DNA of 64,000 bases from positions 8,370,001 through 8,434,000 of the forward strand of contig JAHQIY010000003.1 of NCBI GenBank assembly GCA_019054805.1, given 5' to 3'. A program made the translations under genes and the position numbers. The stretch's first letter is position 1; the number at the start of each line of letters is the position of its first letter. Source of the DNA: Brachionus manjavacas (taxonomy: Eukaryota; Rotifera; Eurotatoria; Ploima; Brachionidae). Of this stretch, positions 36,601 to 48,444 are shown one piece after another. The notes under the pieces were generated by a model. The model searched no databases and was not told the origin of the DNA. It worked only from the letters and a program-made list of their open reading frames with translations.

Positions 36601-39600
36601 TCTATTAGAATATAATAAAAATTACCTGATAGTATAACTAGTATTAGTTACTATTCATGTGTAGTTATAATCAACAAAATCGAAGCCATAAAATATTCAC
36701 CAAGGTTATTAATTAAATGTGAAGCAAAATTATCGAAGACTTTAATTAGAATGAGATTTTTTGTCAGCTAATTTAACATTTATTTTTTTGAACTAAAATC
36801 TTCCCTTTTAAATTCGATCAAATTTTTTTAAATTCGATGAAATCGATAGAGTTATTTTATTAATTTTTTTATGCAAGTTTTTAAATTTATTTTTTTTTAA
36901 TCAAAAAAAATTGTTGTTGACTAAATCATCAATTTATTCGATCATAAAGTCCTACTCTATAAAGATATATTCAATCTACAGACTATGTATCTACAAATTG
37001 TGAAAAGCTATTTTTTTAATTCATAGAAAAAAAATATTGAATTTTATTTTTTTATAATATTAAAAGTTCATTTAAACTTTTTTTTTGCAAAAACTTAAAC
37101 AGTACATTTTTGTGCTGTTTATGAAAATCTTTTTCTATTACGTCCACAAACAAGTCAAAGTATAAACACTTATGTTTTTTATGCATTAAAAAAATTATTT
37201 AAACTATTTATTGATATTTTAAATTAAATAATAATTGTTTTATTTGATGCAAGAAGAAAAAACAAAAAATTTATATTTAAACAAAAAATTAAAGACATTT
37301 TTTTTATGAATCGTGTTGGTGAGACAGATCATGGCCGAATTGTTTAATTCGACATGAAGAACTCTTTTGAGTCTCATAACGAAAAAAATAGTACAAATGG
37401 CAGATGGAGTTTAGTTCATATTCTTATTTTCTTGCCAGAAAAAGCATCGGCTTCTTATAGTTCTACTCAAATATTATTTGGTATCTTTTGCAAAAAAGGG
37501 CATTTTTTTTTCAATTTGTTTGATAAAAAAGAAAAATTTGTATTAAAAAGCCAAATAATAGAAATTGATATTTTATTTTTAACAACAAAAATTTTTTTTT
37601 ATATTTATAAAAAGAGACTTGCCAAGTCAAATACTTATTTTTAAATAATATTAACACATGTGGTCATTAAGCAAATGAGCATTTAATGCTTGAATTAAAC
37701 AACTAATTTTTACTAGATTCGTTGGCGTTTCTAATTAAAACTAAAAGTACGATCATAGGATATCAGAAAAATAGAAATAAAAAATATTTAAATTTAATTA
37801 ATTACATAACAGTGATCTTATGTATTTTCAAACATGTTAAGCTACCTCGAGCTAAGGCCGACAGTGCTCCATAAGTATTCCTCTAGGTTTTGCTTAAATT
37901 CTTTTAATTAGAACCACTAGCGCCAAATGGATTCTACCATTCTCTCATTCATTTGAAAAATTCAATTTAAATTTCGTTTTCTTTAAGATCCAACCTTTCT
38001 ACAGGTATACAATTTTGGCAAAATTATGTGCCAACTGCTCATTTTATTTGTTTACTTGAAAATGCTTTTTAAAATTAAGCAAACCATAAAAAAAAACTAC
38101 ATTCTTAGAAAACTATTCAATAGGCGATAATATTTCCACAGAATTATAATATTATTATTCTGTAGCAACACGACTCTTTTTCGATGGCAACTATTTTTAT
38201 GTTTCGTTCTTAAATTCGAGCATAATTTTTAAAAAAAATTAATTAACTAATTAATCAAAATTAGTTTTATCTAAAATAATTTTTTTTTTGCTGTAAAGGA
38301 AGTGGCGACCAAACTTTATATTTGTCTGATATGAACTCGACTACACTGCCGCCGTTGAAACCACGTGCGAACAAGCTGTACGCGAGCACCGGTGGCATAA
38401 ACGCGAACACAAGCTCGAGCAATTTGAATGCGACAATAGCAACTTCGGGCGTGCGAAATGGTCGAAATTCAAGTTCAAGCAATGGCATCCAAGTCCAGCA
38501 GTTGTACGATAGCTCGACACTCCACAAAAGCTATCTGAACCACTCGCATCACCTTCACCACCACAACCCCCATAACCACAGCCTTAACACAACGAACCAG
38601 AAAGATGGACAGGACAAAATTGGACACAAAAGCCCTTCGGTTGACAGTCTGAACAGCAACAAATCACTGGCGAACAAAGCAAATGCCAACAATAACAATG
38701 CAAGTCATTTGAACGCCAATTCGTCTCTCTCGATCCAGCAACACCTGAACTCGACAAATATGAAGCGAACTGTGCAACCCATGACACCTGAGACAGCCAT
38801 GAAAAATTATATGCAAAAATTGACCCCCTTCGAACACCACGAAATATTCAACTATCCCGAGATTTATTTTCTTGGTCAAAATGCCAAGAAAATACACGGG
38901 GTCATTGGAGGTGCCAACAACAATGGCTTTGATGACGAAAATGGCAGTTATAAGCCTGTGCAGCACGATCATATATTGTACAGATTTGAAATTTTGAAAA
39001 TTTTAGGTATTTATTTTTTTTATGAAAATTTGATTTTAAAAATTTTTCGAGGGGATTAAGTTTAAGATTTATTGAATTAATAAAAAATTCAGACTAAGCT
39101 TTTAGTTCGCCTTAAAGCCCTAAAGATTTGCTTCAATGAATAATAGTTGAAAATTAGCTTGACAGTATAAGTTTATTTGAAAAAAAAGGTAAATGTCTAG
39201 TTTTAATTGGAAAATAAGAATAGGAAAAAATTTTACCGTCTAGTGATTGTCTATGAAAATGTGCAAAAAATTTAAGGATTTTTTTAAAGGTTTTGAGTCA
39301 ACAAAAAATGCATCTATTTACAAATTGAAATTAAATTTTATTTAGAAAATTTAAAATGACTAAAATATTTTGTTACCAGTTTCAAACTAGTAACAGCTGA
39401 CTTAGTCTGACTCGTTTAGACACTTGTAATATAAATTTGTTAGCTAAAAATAATTTTCAATTAATTTATTAGCTTTTGTTTAAAAATTTTCAAGTTTAAA
39501 TTTTGTTTAATTAAAATTGTTTAGTTTGCAATCCAAAATTTTGAAGCATATGGGTCAACTAAATTAATTAGGTCTTTTATAAACACTGATACATCAAAGT

Positions 39601-42322
39601 GGTGTACAATGTGATCCAGCTTAATTATTTGAAGTGCTTACGTATAGAATAAAATAAATTATGTGAAGTGAATCTAAATTGATTATTGTTAAATAACAAA
39701 ATTTTTTAAACTAAATAAAATTATGTTAAATTTGCTGAATTTTACAAATATTTTAGTGATAATAGAAATAACCTTGAAAAAAATTTTTTCTTCAAATTTT
39801 CACACTTTCACAATTCACTTTTCAATGTTCAGAAGTTTTTTATTTATGACACTTTATTAAATCTATGACCTTATGCTCCACAAGGAGTAAACTAGAAAAA
39901 AAAATTAAATCTTTTGAACACTTGTTAATTTTGCTTTTTTTAGCTTGATATTTCTATTAAAACACCACCCCATGGGATTCTGGTATAAAATGGGTGGGGT
40001 GTTAATTAAAAAATGTATTTTTTCGATTTTTTTGATGAATAGTAATATAAAAATTTGTTTAGTGAAAAATTACATAAAAAAATTACATAGTATTAGCTCA
40101 TGAGTGCAAATTCATGAATTTTTTTCAATTTTTTGATCCCATGAGACCATTTAGTTATAAAAATAAGCACACAAGAGTAATAGTGGAAATTATTTTTAAT
40201 AATCAAAAGGTAAGTTTTTAATTTTAATTTTTAGGATAGAAGTTAATAGAAAAAATCAGGTTTATAACCGAGTCTTGGGTACTGGGCTTGTGGCTATTTA
40301 TACACCAGAACCCGGGATAATTAGCAAGGATTTACGGTAGGTCTCTTAATTCAGAAATCATCAAAAAAATCTTATAGAAATTTAACAAAAATTTATACCA
40401 TTTTTAAATAAAATTTTACAAATGGAAATGAATTTTTTTTATGACATTTAAAAATTATTCTTTTTCATTTTAAATAACATTATGCATTTAACTGTACCAA
40501 TTTTTAGGTATAAATATTTATATCAAAATTTAACGAGTTAAAATAGTTGGAAATATTTTTTATCGCAAAAAAAATATATTTATTCATAATTTAATAATTT
40601 CAAGATAAATGGGTTAAAAAAACTGAATTAGCAGTTTAATTATTTACTAGACAAATGATGATAGATTAACTAATTTGATATTTTTTATATTACAGTTATT
40701 AAAATATTTTCACATTTAAGGCTTAATTTTGTTATATTGTTTTATTAATACTGTTTATACAAAAAGTCTAGCTTGATAATATCTAGACTTGATTGATAAA
40801 ATTAACTAGTCGAAACTTTTACTAGAAGGAACTTTTTTTTTTAGTTTCTTTTTAAAAAATAAAAAAACAACAATAGACAATGCTTATTTTTCAGAAAAAG
40901 TCTAAAATTTTGCAAAGAAACAATTTTATTAACAGAAAAAAATCAAAAAAAAATTATCTAGAAAAATATCAACTTGCCTAAATGTTTAAAAAAAAAAGTA
41001 TTTAAATCATGAATTAAAGATTAAAAATTAATAATTCAATATATTAAAGAAATTTAATTAAAATAAAAGGTCACATTATTGTGGCTATTAATTCGAAATT
41101 TATTTAAAAATTTAAATTTCTATTAAATGATTTTTTGAATTATTTTTCTTTTCTCAAAAATAAAGGTAAAGGAAGTTTTGGCCAAGTATTAAAATGCTAT
41201 GATCACAAACTTGGTAATCATATAGCCGTAAAATTAGTACGCAACGAGAAGCGCTTTCATCGGCAAGCTCAAGAAGAAATTCGCATTTTGGAACACTTGC
41301 GTAGACAAGACAAGGACAATACATTCAACAGTATACACATGTACGAGTCGTTCACGTTCCGCAACCACATTTGCATTACCTTTGAACTATTGTCAATGAA
41401 TTTGTACGAACTTATCAAAAAAAACAAGTTTGCTGGTTTCTCGTTGCAATTGGTGCGCAAATTTACTCATTCCATTCTTCAGTGCTTGGACGCCTTGACC
41501 AAAAATAAAATAATTCACTGTGATCTAAAGCCAGAGAATATACTGCTCAAACAACAGGGCAGAAGTGGCATTAAAGTTATTGATTTTGGTTCAAGCTGCT
41601 ATGAACATCAACGAATTTACACTTACATTCAATCAAGGTTTTATCGAGCACCGGAAGTGATACTGGGTGCGAAGTACGGTATGCCCATTGATATGTGGAG
41701 TCTTGGTTGCATCATAGCCGAGCTGTTGACAGGCTATCCGCTATTTCCTGGCGAGGACGAGGCAGACCAATTGGCATGTATTATTGAGCTAGTTGGTATG
41801 CCGCCGCAAAAAATCTTGGATCAATCAAAGCGGGCCCGAAATTTCATCAGCTCAAAGGGCTATCCACGATATTGTACTATGGTTTCTTTGCCTGATGGGT
41901 CGACTGGACTACAGGGCGGAAGATCAAGACGCGGCAAGCCCAGAGGCGTTCCTGGATCCAAAGACTGGTCTTCGGCCCTCAAAGGATGTGATGACCAGCT
42001 TTTCATTGACTTTTTGAAGAAATGTCTTGACTGGGACCCTGCCACTCGGATGACGCCTTCTCAAGCGCTTCGACACGCTTGGCTACGACGAAGACTTCCC
42101 AAACCTCCCAGTGAGAATCCGCCACCATCGCGTAGATCTTCAGCAGCCTATCGAAATAACCTAGGTCCCAAGATTGGCCACGGAAGTCAAAATATTCTCA
42201 ACAATACAGCGAATACTACGGTGAATATAAGCACGAGAAATGACTCTGATTATCAGACTGGTAATAAGCATACCAAGTTGCCTAAAATTGGTTCAACTAA
42301 CAACTTGAGAACAAACTCGTAA
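30620..42322 (+). CDS. DYRK2-class dual-specificity kinase, 5 proposed exons
   Basis: The two 3' exons are certain: 38299-39006 and 41166-42322. They carry the class-II DYRK N-terminal features IQVQQLYD and [20 protein letters not shown], then [16 protein letters not shown]. The kinase domain follows: GKGSFGQV loop, AVKLV lysine, HCDLKPEN catalytic loop, DFGSSC, the YTY activation motif in [20 protein letters not shown], and [11 protein letters not shown] near the C-lobe. DYRKs autophosphorylate the second Tyr of YxY while folding, then phosphorylate Ser/Thr. DYRK2 acts in cytoplasm and nucleus. I propose three upstream exons: 30620-30704, 30925-30987 (alternative acceptor at 30933) and a 21-base microexon at 34296-34316. 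All phases then agree and give 677 residues. These three are inference. The gene is spread over nearly 12 kb because of long introns. The C-tail after LRRRLPKPP is Asn/Ser-rich. AATAAA lies at 42514. Confidence 0.85.
35240..35734 (+). CDS. unrecognised 164-residue protein, nested in DYRK intron
   Basis: A single open frame runs from an ATG at 35240 to a stop at 35734. Its codon and residue use are normal: Pro, Ser, Gln and Tyr are well represented, unlike chance A/T frames. It starts [20 protein letters not shown], has a basic Ser-rich middle ([29 protein letters not shown]), an acidic Tyr-rich part ([20 protein letters not shown]) and ends FLPWKLELN. There is no membrane segment or known domain. 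It lies on the same strand as the DYRK gene, between the proposed microexon and the main exons. Its phase does not fit splicing from the microexon, so it is either a nested gene or the last exon of an alternative transcript. AATAAA follows near 35857. An AG acceptor lies 7 bases before the ATG. Confidence 0.65.
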   Translation: MYDWVSTAPHLYEKYTYGLKTSPSKSLSSLPPTQPRKSIDKSQSVLQRRQTLKSISRYIGQDGTKRQPVPSKRASLIYQNQPVLVSDINNIDPNTYEIHYQTEYYVPLEQAFETVPQEEVPSVYANEPYEIKDNLVYYITNPDDYGNELIKKRIPFLPWKLELN

Positions 42323-44480
42323 AAAAAATTCGTGAGAGTGTAAATTAGGATTTTGTTAAATTTTTGAGATTCAAAATTTTTAGTTTTTATTTTAAACCGA
42401 GTTCCGAATCGACTAAAAATATCCCAATCATCAAGGATGATTGTTTCATTTATTTATTGAATTCCATTATGTTTTTTCTATATTTTTTTTGTTATGAATC
42501 GATTTTAACAGTGAATAAAATATTTTCAACTATTTGAAAACTCAAACAGGTGATTTGCATTTAAACTCGAAAAAAATACTTAAAAAATGAATTAAACGAT
42601 CGCTTTGGACATTTGTTCTATTTTTAAAATGAATAAAATAATTTATAAATTCCAAAGCTCTCCTTCCGTCCTAATGATCCAATTTATTATTCAAAATGGT
42701 CTGTTGATTAACCTTTATTTAATTAATTTTTTTGATAATTTTTTATTGATTAATCTTAAATATTATTTTTTTAATAAAATAAACGAGTTTATAAAATTAA
42801 TTTTAAAAAATACTTTATACAAAATACAACCGCATTTTTACACAGAAGTGATTTGCCTCATGCATTTAAAAAAAAAGTTATAAACGGCTCTTTTCACATC
42901 TACGGCCAGTTTGCCAAGCCAAGTGTGACAATTTCAATACTGGTCAAGATTCATAAAACTAATTGTCTATGTAATTTTTAAATTTAATTATATTTTTTTG
43001 TATTTTATAACACAATCATTCAATCTTACCTGAATGAATTAAGTTAAGAATAAAATCGTACTTTTTAGTTGGTTATAAAGCTTTGAAATGGTGAAAACCT
43101 TGATTTTGCTTCATCCTCTTACACAAAATCAGTAATTTTAAACCACTTGAAAGCAAAATTTGGAATAAAATGAATTATTTATGATTTAAAATTCAAACAA
43201 AAGGTAAACGAAATCAAAATGGTTTAAATGGTTTATTGATTTTGTGATGAAGAAGACTCAAGGGGATGAAGCCGGATTGGGTTCTTGATGGCTAATTTTT
43301 TGAGTTGTTTTACTTAAGATTTTAAAAACATTGCAAATTTATTCATCAATGAATTAATTATCAATCATTCAATCGATGATTAAATTTATATTTCTTAATT
43401 AAAGTTCAAAGTTTACAAAAGAATTTTTAAGTTTTTTTTCAAATTTTTTAAATAAAAATTAAACTCGTTCTATTTCGCCAAAAAGTTTAATTTAAATTAT
43501 TGCAATAGACACTTAAAATTATTTTTTTATTTGAACCTGAAAAAATATTTAAAACATAGCACTTTAACTATGTTATTTCAACAGACGATATATTTTTTAA
43601 TTCAAACACAAAAAATTATACCAAATACATTAAAAATTAAAAAAAAAACAAAAGAAAATTTATAAAAATCAGAAATAGTCAAAATAATGGAATGTGCAAA
43701 CATTTTTAAATAAGATCTTGGTTAAAAAAATATTCTATTTATTTATTTATTTGTTTGTTTGTTTTCTGTACCGAGCGAGAGCTCCTTCAAAATAAAATAT
43801 AAAATAATATAAAAAAATTTAATAAAAACGGCTTATATTTCTTAAAGTTTTCATATTTTTTTTCGAGAGCTAATATATTTCGATATGTAATTAATTTAAA
43901 TATTATAAAGTGGAAGGCAGCATAAATACAAATTCTTTTAGAAAATAATATTTTAAATATAGGACAGATGGAGCTTTCATTTGAAAAAAAATAGTCTAAC
44001 CTGTAAGCCGCTTCATGGTTCCCCAGGACCCCCCAATCATAGGGATAAATTTCGATATTTTGGACGATGAAACTTTGAAAAGATAATTTTAACCTTTTCT
44101 GGGTAATCGAGGACGCTCAATAAAAATATCTGCTAAATTTCAAGCATTTGTGTTGTGTTTTTCACGATATCGTTAAAAAACCATTTTTTTCTGTATCTTA
44201 AGTTTAAAGCGTTATAACTCCTCAACCGAATTATCAGATGGTTCGATAAATACATCATTTTGCAGAGAATTAAATTTAGAAAAAATGGCTAGAGACATTT
44301 TCTTGATATTGAGCTTAGTTTTTTATATAGTTTCAGTTATATTCATGCTACCTTGCACTTTACCAGCTAGCTTGATAAGAGCTAATTAAATTGATTTTTT
44401 AGTTAAATACCTTCTGAAAATAACTAATTCGGAGAAAAAATATTTAAGAAGCTTGATGAAATAAAAGCCTAAAAAAAACC
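42323..44480. other. intergenic region with repeat fragments
   Basis: It begins with the DYRK 3'UTR. A direct copy of the 25.8-kb repeat arm lies at 43440-43640. A short microsatellite of ATTT then GTTT units lies at 43737-43765, next to CCGAGCGAGAGCTCC, possibly a retroelement tail. The stretch 43990-44350 is less AT-rich and may be an old repeat. No gene was found. Confidence 0.5.
43440..43640 (+). repeat. third copy of the 24.5/25.8-kb repeat arm
   Basis: It matches 25725-25922 in the same orientation. Shared segments include AAATAAAAATTAAACT, AAAGTTTAATTT, GAAAAAATATTTAAAACAT (with changes), TGTTATTTCAACA and TTTTTTAATTCAAACACAAA. Identity is clearly lower than between the 24.5- and 25.8-kb arms, so this copy looks older. 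Confidence 0.65.
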
Positions 44481-44499
44481 TGAGTCTCTTTTTTTTAAA

Positions 44500-45250
44500 A
44501 AAAATTAAATCAATCTTGACCTTAAAATTAATGGTAACAATTTAAATAATGAGGAAAAAGTCAAATTCTTAGGCATCACATTGGACTCAAAACTTCCCTT
44601 TGGTTCAATGTGATGCCTAATGGTAGATGAATTAAAGGAGCACTGTAATTCAAGACTTAATAAAGTAAAATATCTTCCAAATAGAAAATGGGGTCTAAAA
44701 CCAAAAATATTAGGTAATCTTTACAAATCTTTGATTGAATCAATCTTGAATTATTCCATTCCTTTTTTTAATTTCCTTCTCAAAAAACTTGCTTTAAAAA
44801 TACAAAATATTCAAAATTCAGCAGTTCGATCTATTTTGAAGCTATAATATGATCCCTCCAATATTATCCACCAAGAGGTCTTCTTAATAAACTAAAACTA
44901 CTAACAGTCTCAAATCGACTTTTTGAGCTGAGTGAGAGATATGTCAGAGCAGGATTAAGTCCATCTGTTCCATTGGTCGTCAGACTGGTGGAAGAATATA
45001 GAGAAGGTTTCAAATCAGGATAAATCGAATATCCAAATCCATTCTGTAATTGCTAACTTACAATTTTTTCTTTTTTTCTTGAACTATCAAATATTTAATT
45101 TGTCTAACCTCTACCTATTTCAATTTATCGTTTATTATTTTCTTTTTATTACTAACACTTGCTTATCTTTTTTTTTTTCATTTTTTTATTTAATTTTATT
45201 TTTTTATATTTTAATTCTGAAGGGGAATTATTAGCTAGGTACAGATAAAT
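44500..45250 (+). mobile_element. broken non-LTR retrotransposon (LINE) 3' fragment
   Basis: The plus strand encodes KFLGITLDSKLPFG, then (after a disruption) MVDELKEHCNSRLNKVKYL, KILGNLYKSLIESILNYSIP and IQNIQNSAVRSILKL. This order (FLGI...D, R-x-N-L/K, LY-x-S-L-x-S-x-L-Y, Q-N-x-A-x-R) is the thumb/C-terminal region found after the catalytic box in LINE reverse transcriptases. Further remnants follow (RLFELSERYVRAGL and similar). The catalytic part is missing and the frame is broken, so it is 5'-truncated and dead. A small inverted insertion sits at about 44606-44620. Confidence 0.8.
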
Positions 45251-45401
45251 TAATTAATAGAAGAAAAATATACAAAAAAAGAAGCACAATATTTTATAAA
45301 ATTACCACAGTAGTGTTTTGCGTAATTTTACATAGAATTACGTAAAATGACTTTTAAATTTTTCACAATTTATTTTTTTGAAGATTAAATTTTTACCATC
45401 A

Positions 45402-45488
45402 AAATTTAGCTTATGTAAAGGTACGTTGCGTTTTTTATTTCGTTTTTTTTCGTAATCAAACGTATCTTTACGTATATAAGCTAAATTT
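45402..45488. repeat. short foldback element
   Basis: The 87-bp segment has inverted ends AAATTTAGCTTAT and ATAAGCTAAATTT, with further matching GTAAAGGTACG / CGTATCTTTAC inside. It looks like a small palindromic MITE. The neighbouring sequence (45315-45350) has TTACGTAA-type motifs like those in the element at 55558-55959. Confidence 0.6.
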
Positions 45489-45879
45489 GTTGAATTATTT
45501 ATATGTCTTTGAAATTTTAAAACCATTTTTTCAAAACTTTTAATTTAAAAAAATTTTGTTTCAAACTTAGACCTATATTTCAAAGATTACAAAAATTGAA
45601 AAATTTGTTTTGTCCTTAGTTAATTATCATGCAAAGTAAAAATTAATTTAAAAAAAATTTTAATCGATTTATTTTATTCCTTTAATCAAAAAGACTTTTA
45701 TTTAACTCAAAAATCTTTAGAAAATTAAAAACATAATTCTTTTGAGATTTATTTTAATATCATGATGACTTAATTTTTTCGGGCACCTAATTTTTCCTAT
45801 TTTTAAACACGAAAATTTAAGAATTCAAATTTCGAAAAAAAAATCACAAAATCTTTTTTAAGCATTGAATTTCAAACTA

Positions 45880-46119
45880 ATGGAAAGAATAGCCGAGGTT
45901 TTTTGCAAGATCAAGACAAATTTATCGTGGATTTATCTACAATATTCCTTGATGACAACTTTGTATGTAATGGAGCCTGTTGAAAGAGCAATATTTAATT
46001 TTTTTACAATTTTATTCACTTTACTGATCATATATTCGGGAATCTCATTCTTGCCTCAGCAAATAAATAGAATTAATAATGCTTTGAAGCATATTTATAT
46101 ATATTTAAACTATCAATAA
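45880..46119 (+). CDS. serine palmitoyltransferase small subunit (ssSPT-like), copy 3
   Basis: The 79-residue protein starts at the ATG at 45880. The signature is kept but diverged: LSWIYLQYSLMTTLYVMEPV, ERAIFNF, a long hydrophobic segment and SGISFLPQQI. Conserved points are W-x-Y-x-QY, TLY-MEP, E, FN and FLP. It is predicted to activate serine palmitoyltransferase in the ER membrane, as the family does. It lies about 28 kb from the tandem pair and on the other strand, so it is an older or transposed duplicate. It may have a different acyl-CoA preference, as human ssSPTa and ssSPTb do, but that is inference. A TTTTTTAAG acceptor-like site lies about 17 bases before the ATG. Confidence 0.88.
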   Translation: MERIAEVFCKIKTNLSWIYLQYSLMTTLYVMEPVERAIFNFFTILFTLLIIYSGISFLPQQINRINNALKHIYIYLNYQ

Positions 46120-46628
46120 ACTCATTTAATTATTCTTTTTAATTATAAAAGTCAAAAGCATATTTTTTTTTTCAAACCTATTTTACCATTAAAAAATTAG
46201 GCTAAAAAACTAGTTTGATTTTTATATTTAAAAACTTAATAAAAGCTATCACAGCGAGGAATTAAATCGAATTTAATAAAATTTAGTTAATGCTTTACTT
46301 TAGGTCCATTTCATCTTTATTACTGGGTTAGAAAATTATCTAAAAATATTTGATTTATTTTTTTATTGAACAATTTAATATAAATATTCTATTTATATAT
46401 AATCTTAATATAAATAGAATATATAAACACATTTTTTATAGTTAAAATTTCACAGAATCAATAAGAATCTACAATAAAAATATTTTCTTTAATCTTTTTA
46501 AAAAAAAAAATAGAGTAAAAATACCAAAAATTAAAAAATGAGATTCTATTTTTGCCTATTATTATTTTAAATCATTTAATTACAAAAAAATTGAAAAAAA
46601 ATCAACCCTGAATTATTTTATTTTAAAT

Positions 46629-47531
46629 TTAAGAATCGATAGCTTCCTCATTTTCATCTTCTTCATCGTTTTCTACAAAGCTCTCCTCTTCTTCGTAGTC
46701 ATCATCCTCAAAATTTGTCTCCGCATCACCGAAATTTGTCATTCTATAGAAATTTCGTCGAAATTTTACCAAATCCCCCCACATTAAATGAACTTTACAT
46801 TTTAAACAATCGCCATCGACTGGCAACAATTCTGATCCAGTCAAAATAATAAAGTTATTAGACAAGCAAATAGTATGATATGGTACCAAACAATTAATGC
46901 ATTTTAAACCAGCTAAATTTTTATTTAAAACATCCTGACTCGATTCCAGAATATTCTTTTTACAAATAAAGCAAACATCACTCAGACTCTGAACCTGTGA
47001 CATGTGAATTTGTTCGTTCTCTATAGCTAGTAGTTTTTTGCTTTTGGACTTGGGTACAATTTGAACCAAGCCGAATTCTACCGGCATATGAGCAGGAGGG
47101 AGTTTATTTAGAGGAAACTCTTTTTTGTATTCTTGTCTGAGCCATCTAACTGTGAGCGGAAGTCTACACCAAGGTCCTAAACGCAACATTTCGCAAACCA
47201 CATTAAATTTGGAAATAAAATTATATTGCTTGGTCGTGGGTACCAAATGCTTTAATCTTAAGGATTTTTCAGGATTTTGCCAAGCCCACTCAAAACGCAG
47301 CGCTGATATTTCATTTGGAAATCCGTGTATTATAAGGACCATATCCCATGGACCTTTACCACTTGTCCTTTTGGCACCACCCTTAGCATATCCTGAATTG
47401 TGTTGATTAATACGACGATTCGGATTGACTGTGAATCCTATGTAAGTTCGACCTTTATATTTTGGATTTGTACTGCATAGCAAATAACAACCAAAAAATT
47501 TTCCTTCTTCAAATATATGAGAATTTGTCAT
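46629..47531 (-). CDS. SLX1: structure-specific endonuclease subunit SLX1
   Basis: The intronless gene encodes 300 residues from the ATG at 47531. The N-terminal GIY-YIG nuclease domain (about residues 8-95) shows GCYLLCS (the GIY position), TYIGFTV (YIG), the catalytic Arg region in NPNRRINQHN, GGAKRTSGKGPWDMVL, and the metal-binding Glu in LRFEWAWQNP. A C-terminal RING/PHD-like zinc finger (about residues 185-255) has CFIC, CINC, YHTICL and CLKC, followed by WGDLV. A strongly acidic tail ends the protein. SLX1 with its partner SLX4 cuts branched DNA, including Holliday junctions, in the nucleus. The length is near that of animal orthologues (about 275). BLM-type helicase genes lie just upstream. 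An ATTTTAG acceptor-like site is 17 bases before the ATG. Confidence 0.96.
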   Translation of the reverse strand: MTNSHIFEEGKFFGCYLLCSTNPKYKGRTYIGFTVNPNRRINQHNSGYAKGGAKRTSGKGPWDMVLIIHGFPNEISALRFEWAWQNPEKSLRLKHLVPTTKQYNFISKFNVVCEMLRLGPWCRLPLTVRWLRQEYKKEFPLNKLPPAHMPVEFGLVQIVPKSKSKKLLAIENEQIHMSQVQSLSDVCFICKKNILESSQDVLNKNLAGLKCINCLVPYHTICLSNNFIILTGSELLPVDGDCLKCKVHLMWGDLVKFRRNFYRMTNFGDAETNFEDDDYEEEESFVENDEEDENEEAIDS

Positions 47532-48142
47532 TTTTATCAAAATTACTAAAATTTGTAAAATGATTTAAAAACGAGTTAATTTTTTCCAATCCTAAAATAA
47601 AAAATATTAATTCACAATTTGAAAAAAAATATTCTTTAGAAAAAAAATTTAATTCTTCAAATCGGAAATTAAATTTTCAATTATAATTTTTCTTATTTTA
47701 AAAACATTTAAGGAAATAATTCTTGAAGATTTAGTATCATTCAGTTTTGAGAATGTTAAAGGATAAGTTAAAATTTTTTTCATGAGTTAAATATTCAGGG
47801 ATTTTAATTTTATAGAAAAGTATTAATCAGTGTAAATAAGATTTTAATTTTAAAAAGAAGTCATTTATTTATTTTTATCTAACAAATCATTTTTTGGCTA
47901 AAATTATATTAAAAATGTCACAAAATATTTTTTTTTTAATTCTTTATTTTTTTCAAAGGTCTTTTATCTATGTATTTCAAATAAAAGATTTGAAAAAAGA
48001 CTTAAATTAACTTGAATTTTACAAAATTCTGATTTAATAAAAAAAGCTTTCTTTTTCAGTTTTTAATTCTCAAAAATTCTTGTTTTCAATGAAATTTACA
48101 TTAAAAAATGAAAAAATGTTACTTTAAACTTAAACTTTTGAT

Positions 48143-48444
48143 AAAATTCTTACATTTTTGATAAATTAAAATTAAATATAATAGAAAATATTTAAAAAAT
48201 ACTTCAACAAAGAGCAAAAAACTTTTTTGCACCTTTTGAACCTAAAAAACATTTTCTAATGTTAAAATAATACAAAAATTAAACTACAATTAGACTTATT
48301 TGATTACTGATTTGATTTACTTAAAAAATAAGAAAATAAAGTTTTTTTTAGGTTCAATAGAAAAGTTTGCTGCTCTTTGTTGAAGTATTTTTTAAATATT
48401 TTCCATTATATTTAATTTTAATTTATCAAAAATGTAAGAATTTT
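48143..48444. repeat. 302-bp foldback element with about 105-bp arms
   Basis: The left arm (48143-48250) and right arm (48341-48444) are near-perfect inverted copies. Both contain AAAATTCTTACATTTTTGAT, AATACTTCAACAAAGAGCA and GAACCTAAAAAA. The spacer is about 90 bp. It would form a long hairpin and is probably a palindromic MITE. No clear target-site duplication was seen. Confidence 0.85.

Noticed and set aside
37354-37644. 96-codon plus-strand open frame
   Set aside because: The first third looks protein-like, but the rest is Phe/Lys/Ile-rich. No motif or splice context was found, and it has no good place in the DYRK gene.
39961-40012. AACACCACCCC...GGGTGGGGTGTT near-palindrome
   Set aside because: The arms are short and out of register by a base or more; too weak to call an element.
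40260-40340. GC-richer patch with CTTGGGTACTGGG / CCAGAACCCGGG pairing
   Set aside because: The pairing is imperfect and there are no borders or second copy; left unassigned inside the DYRK intron.
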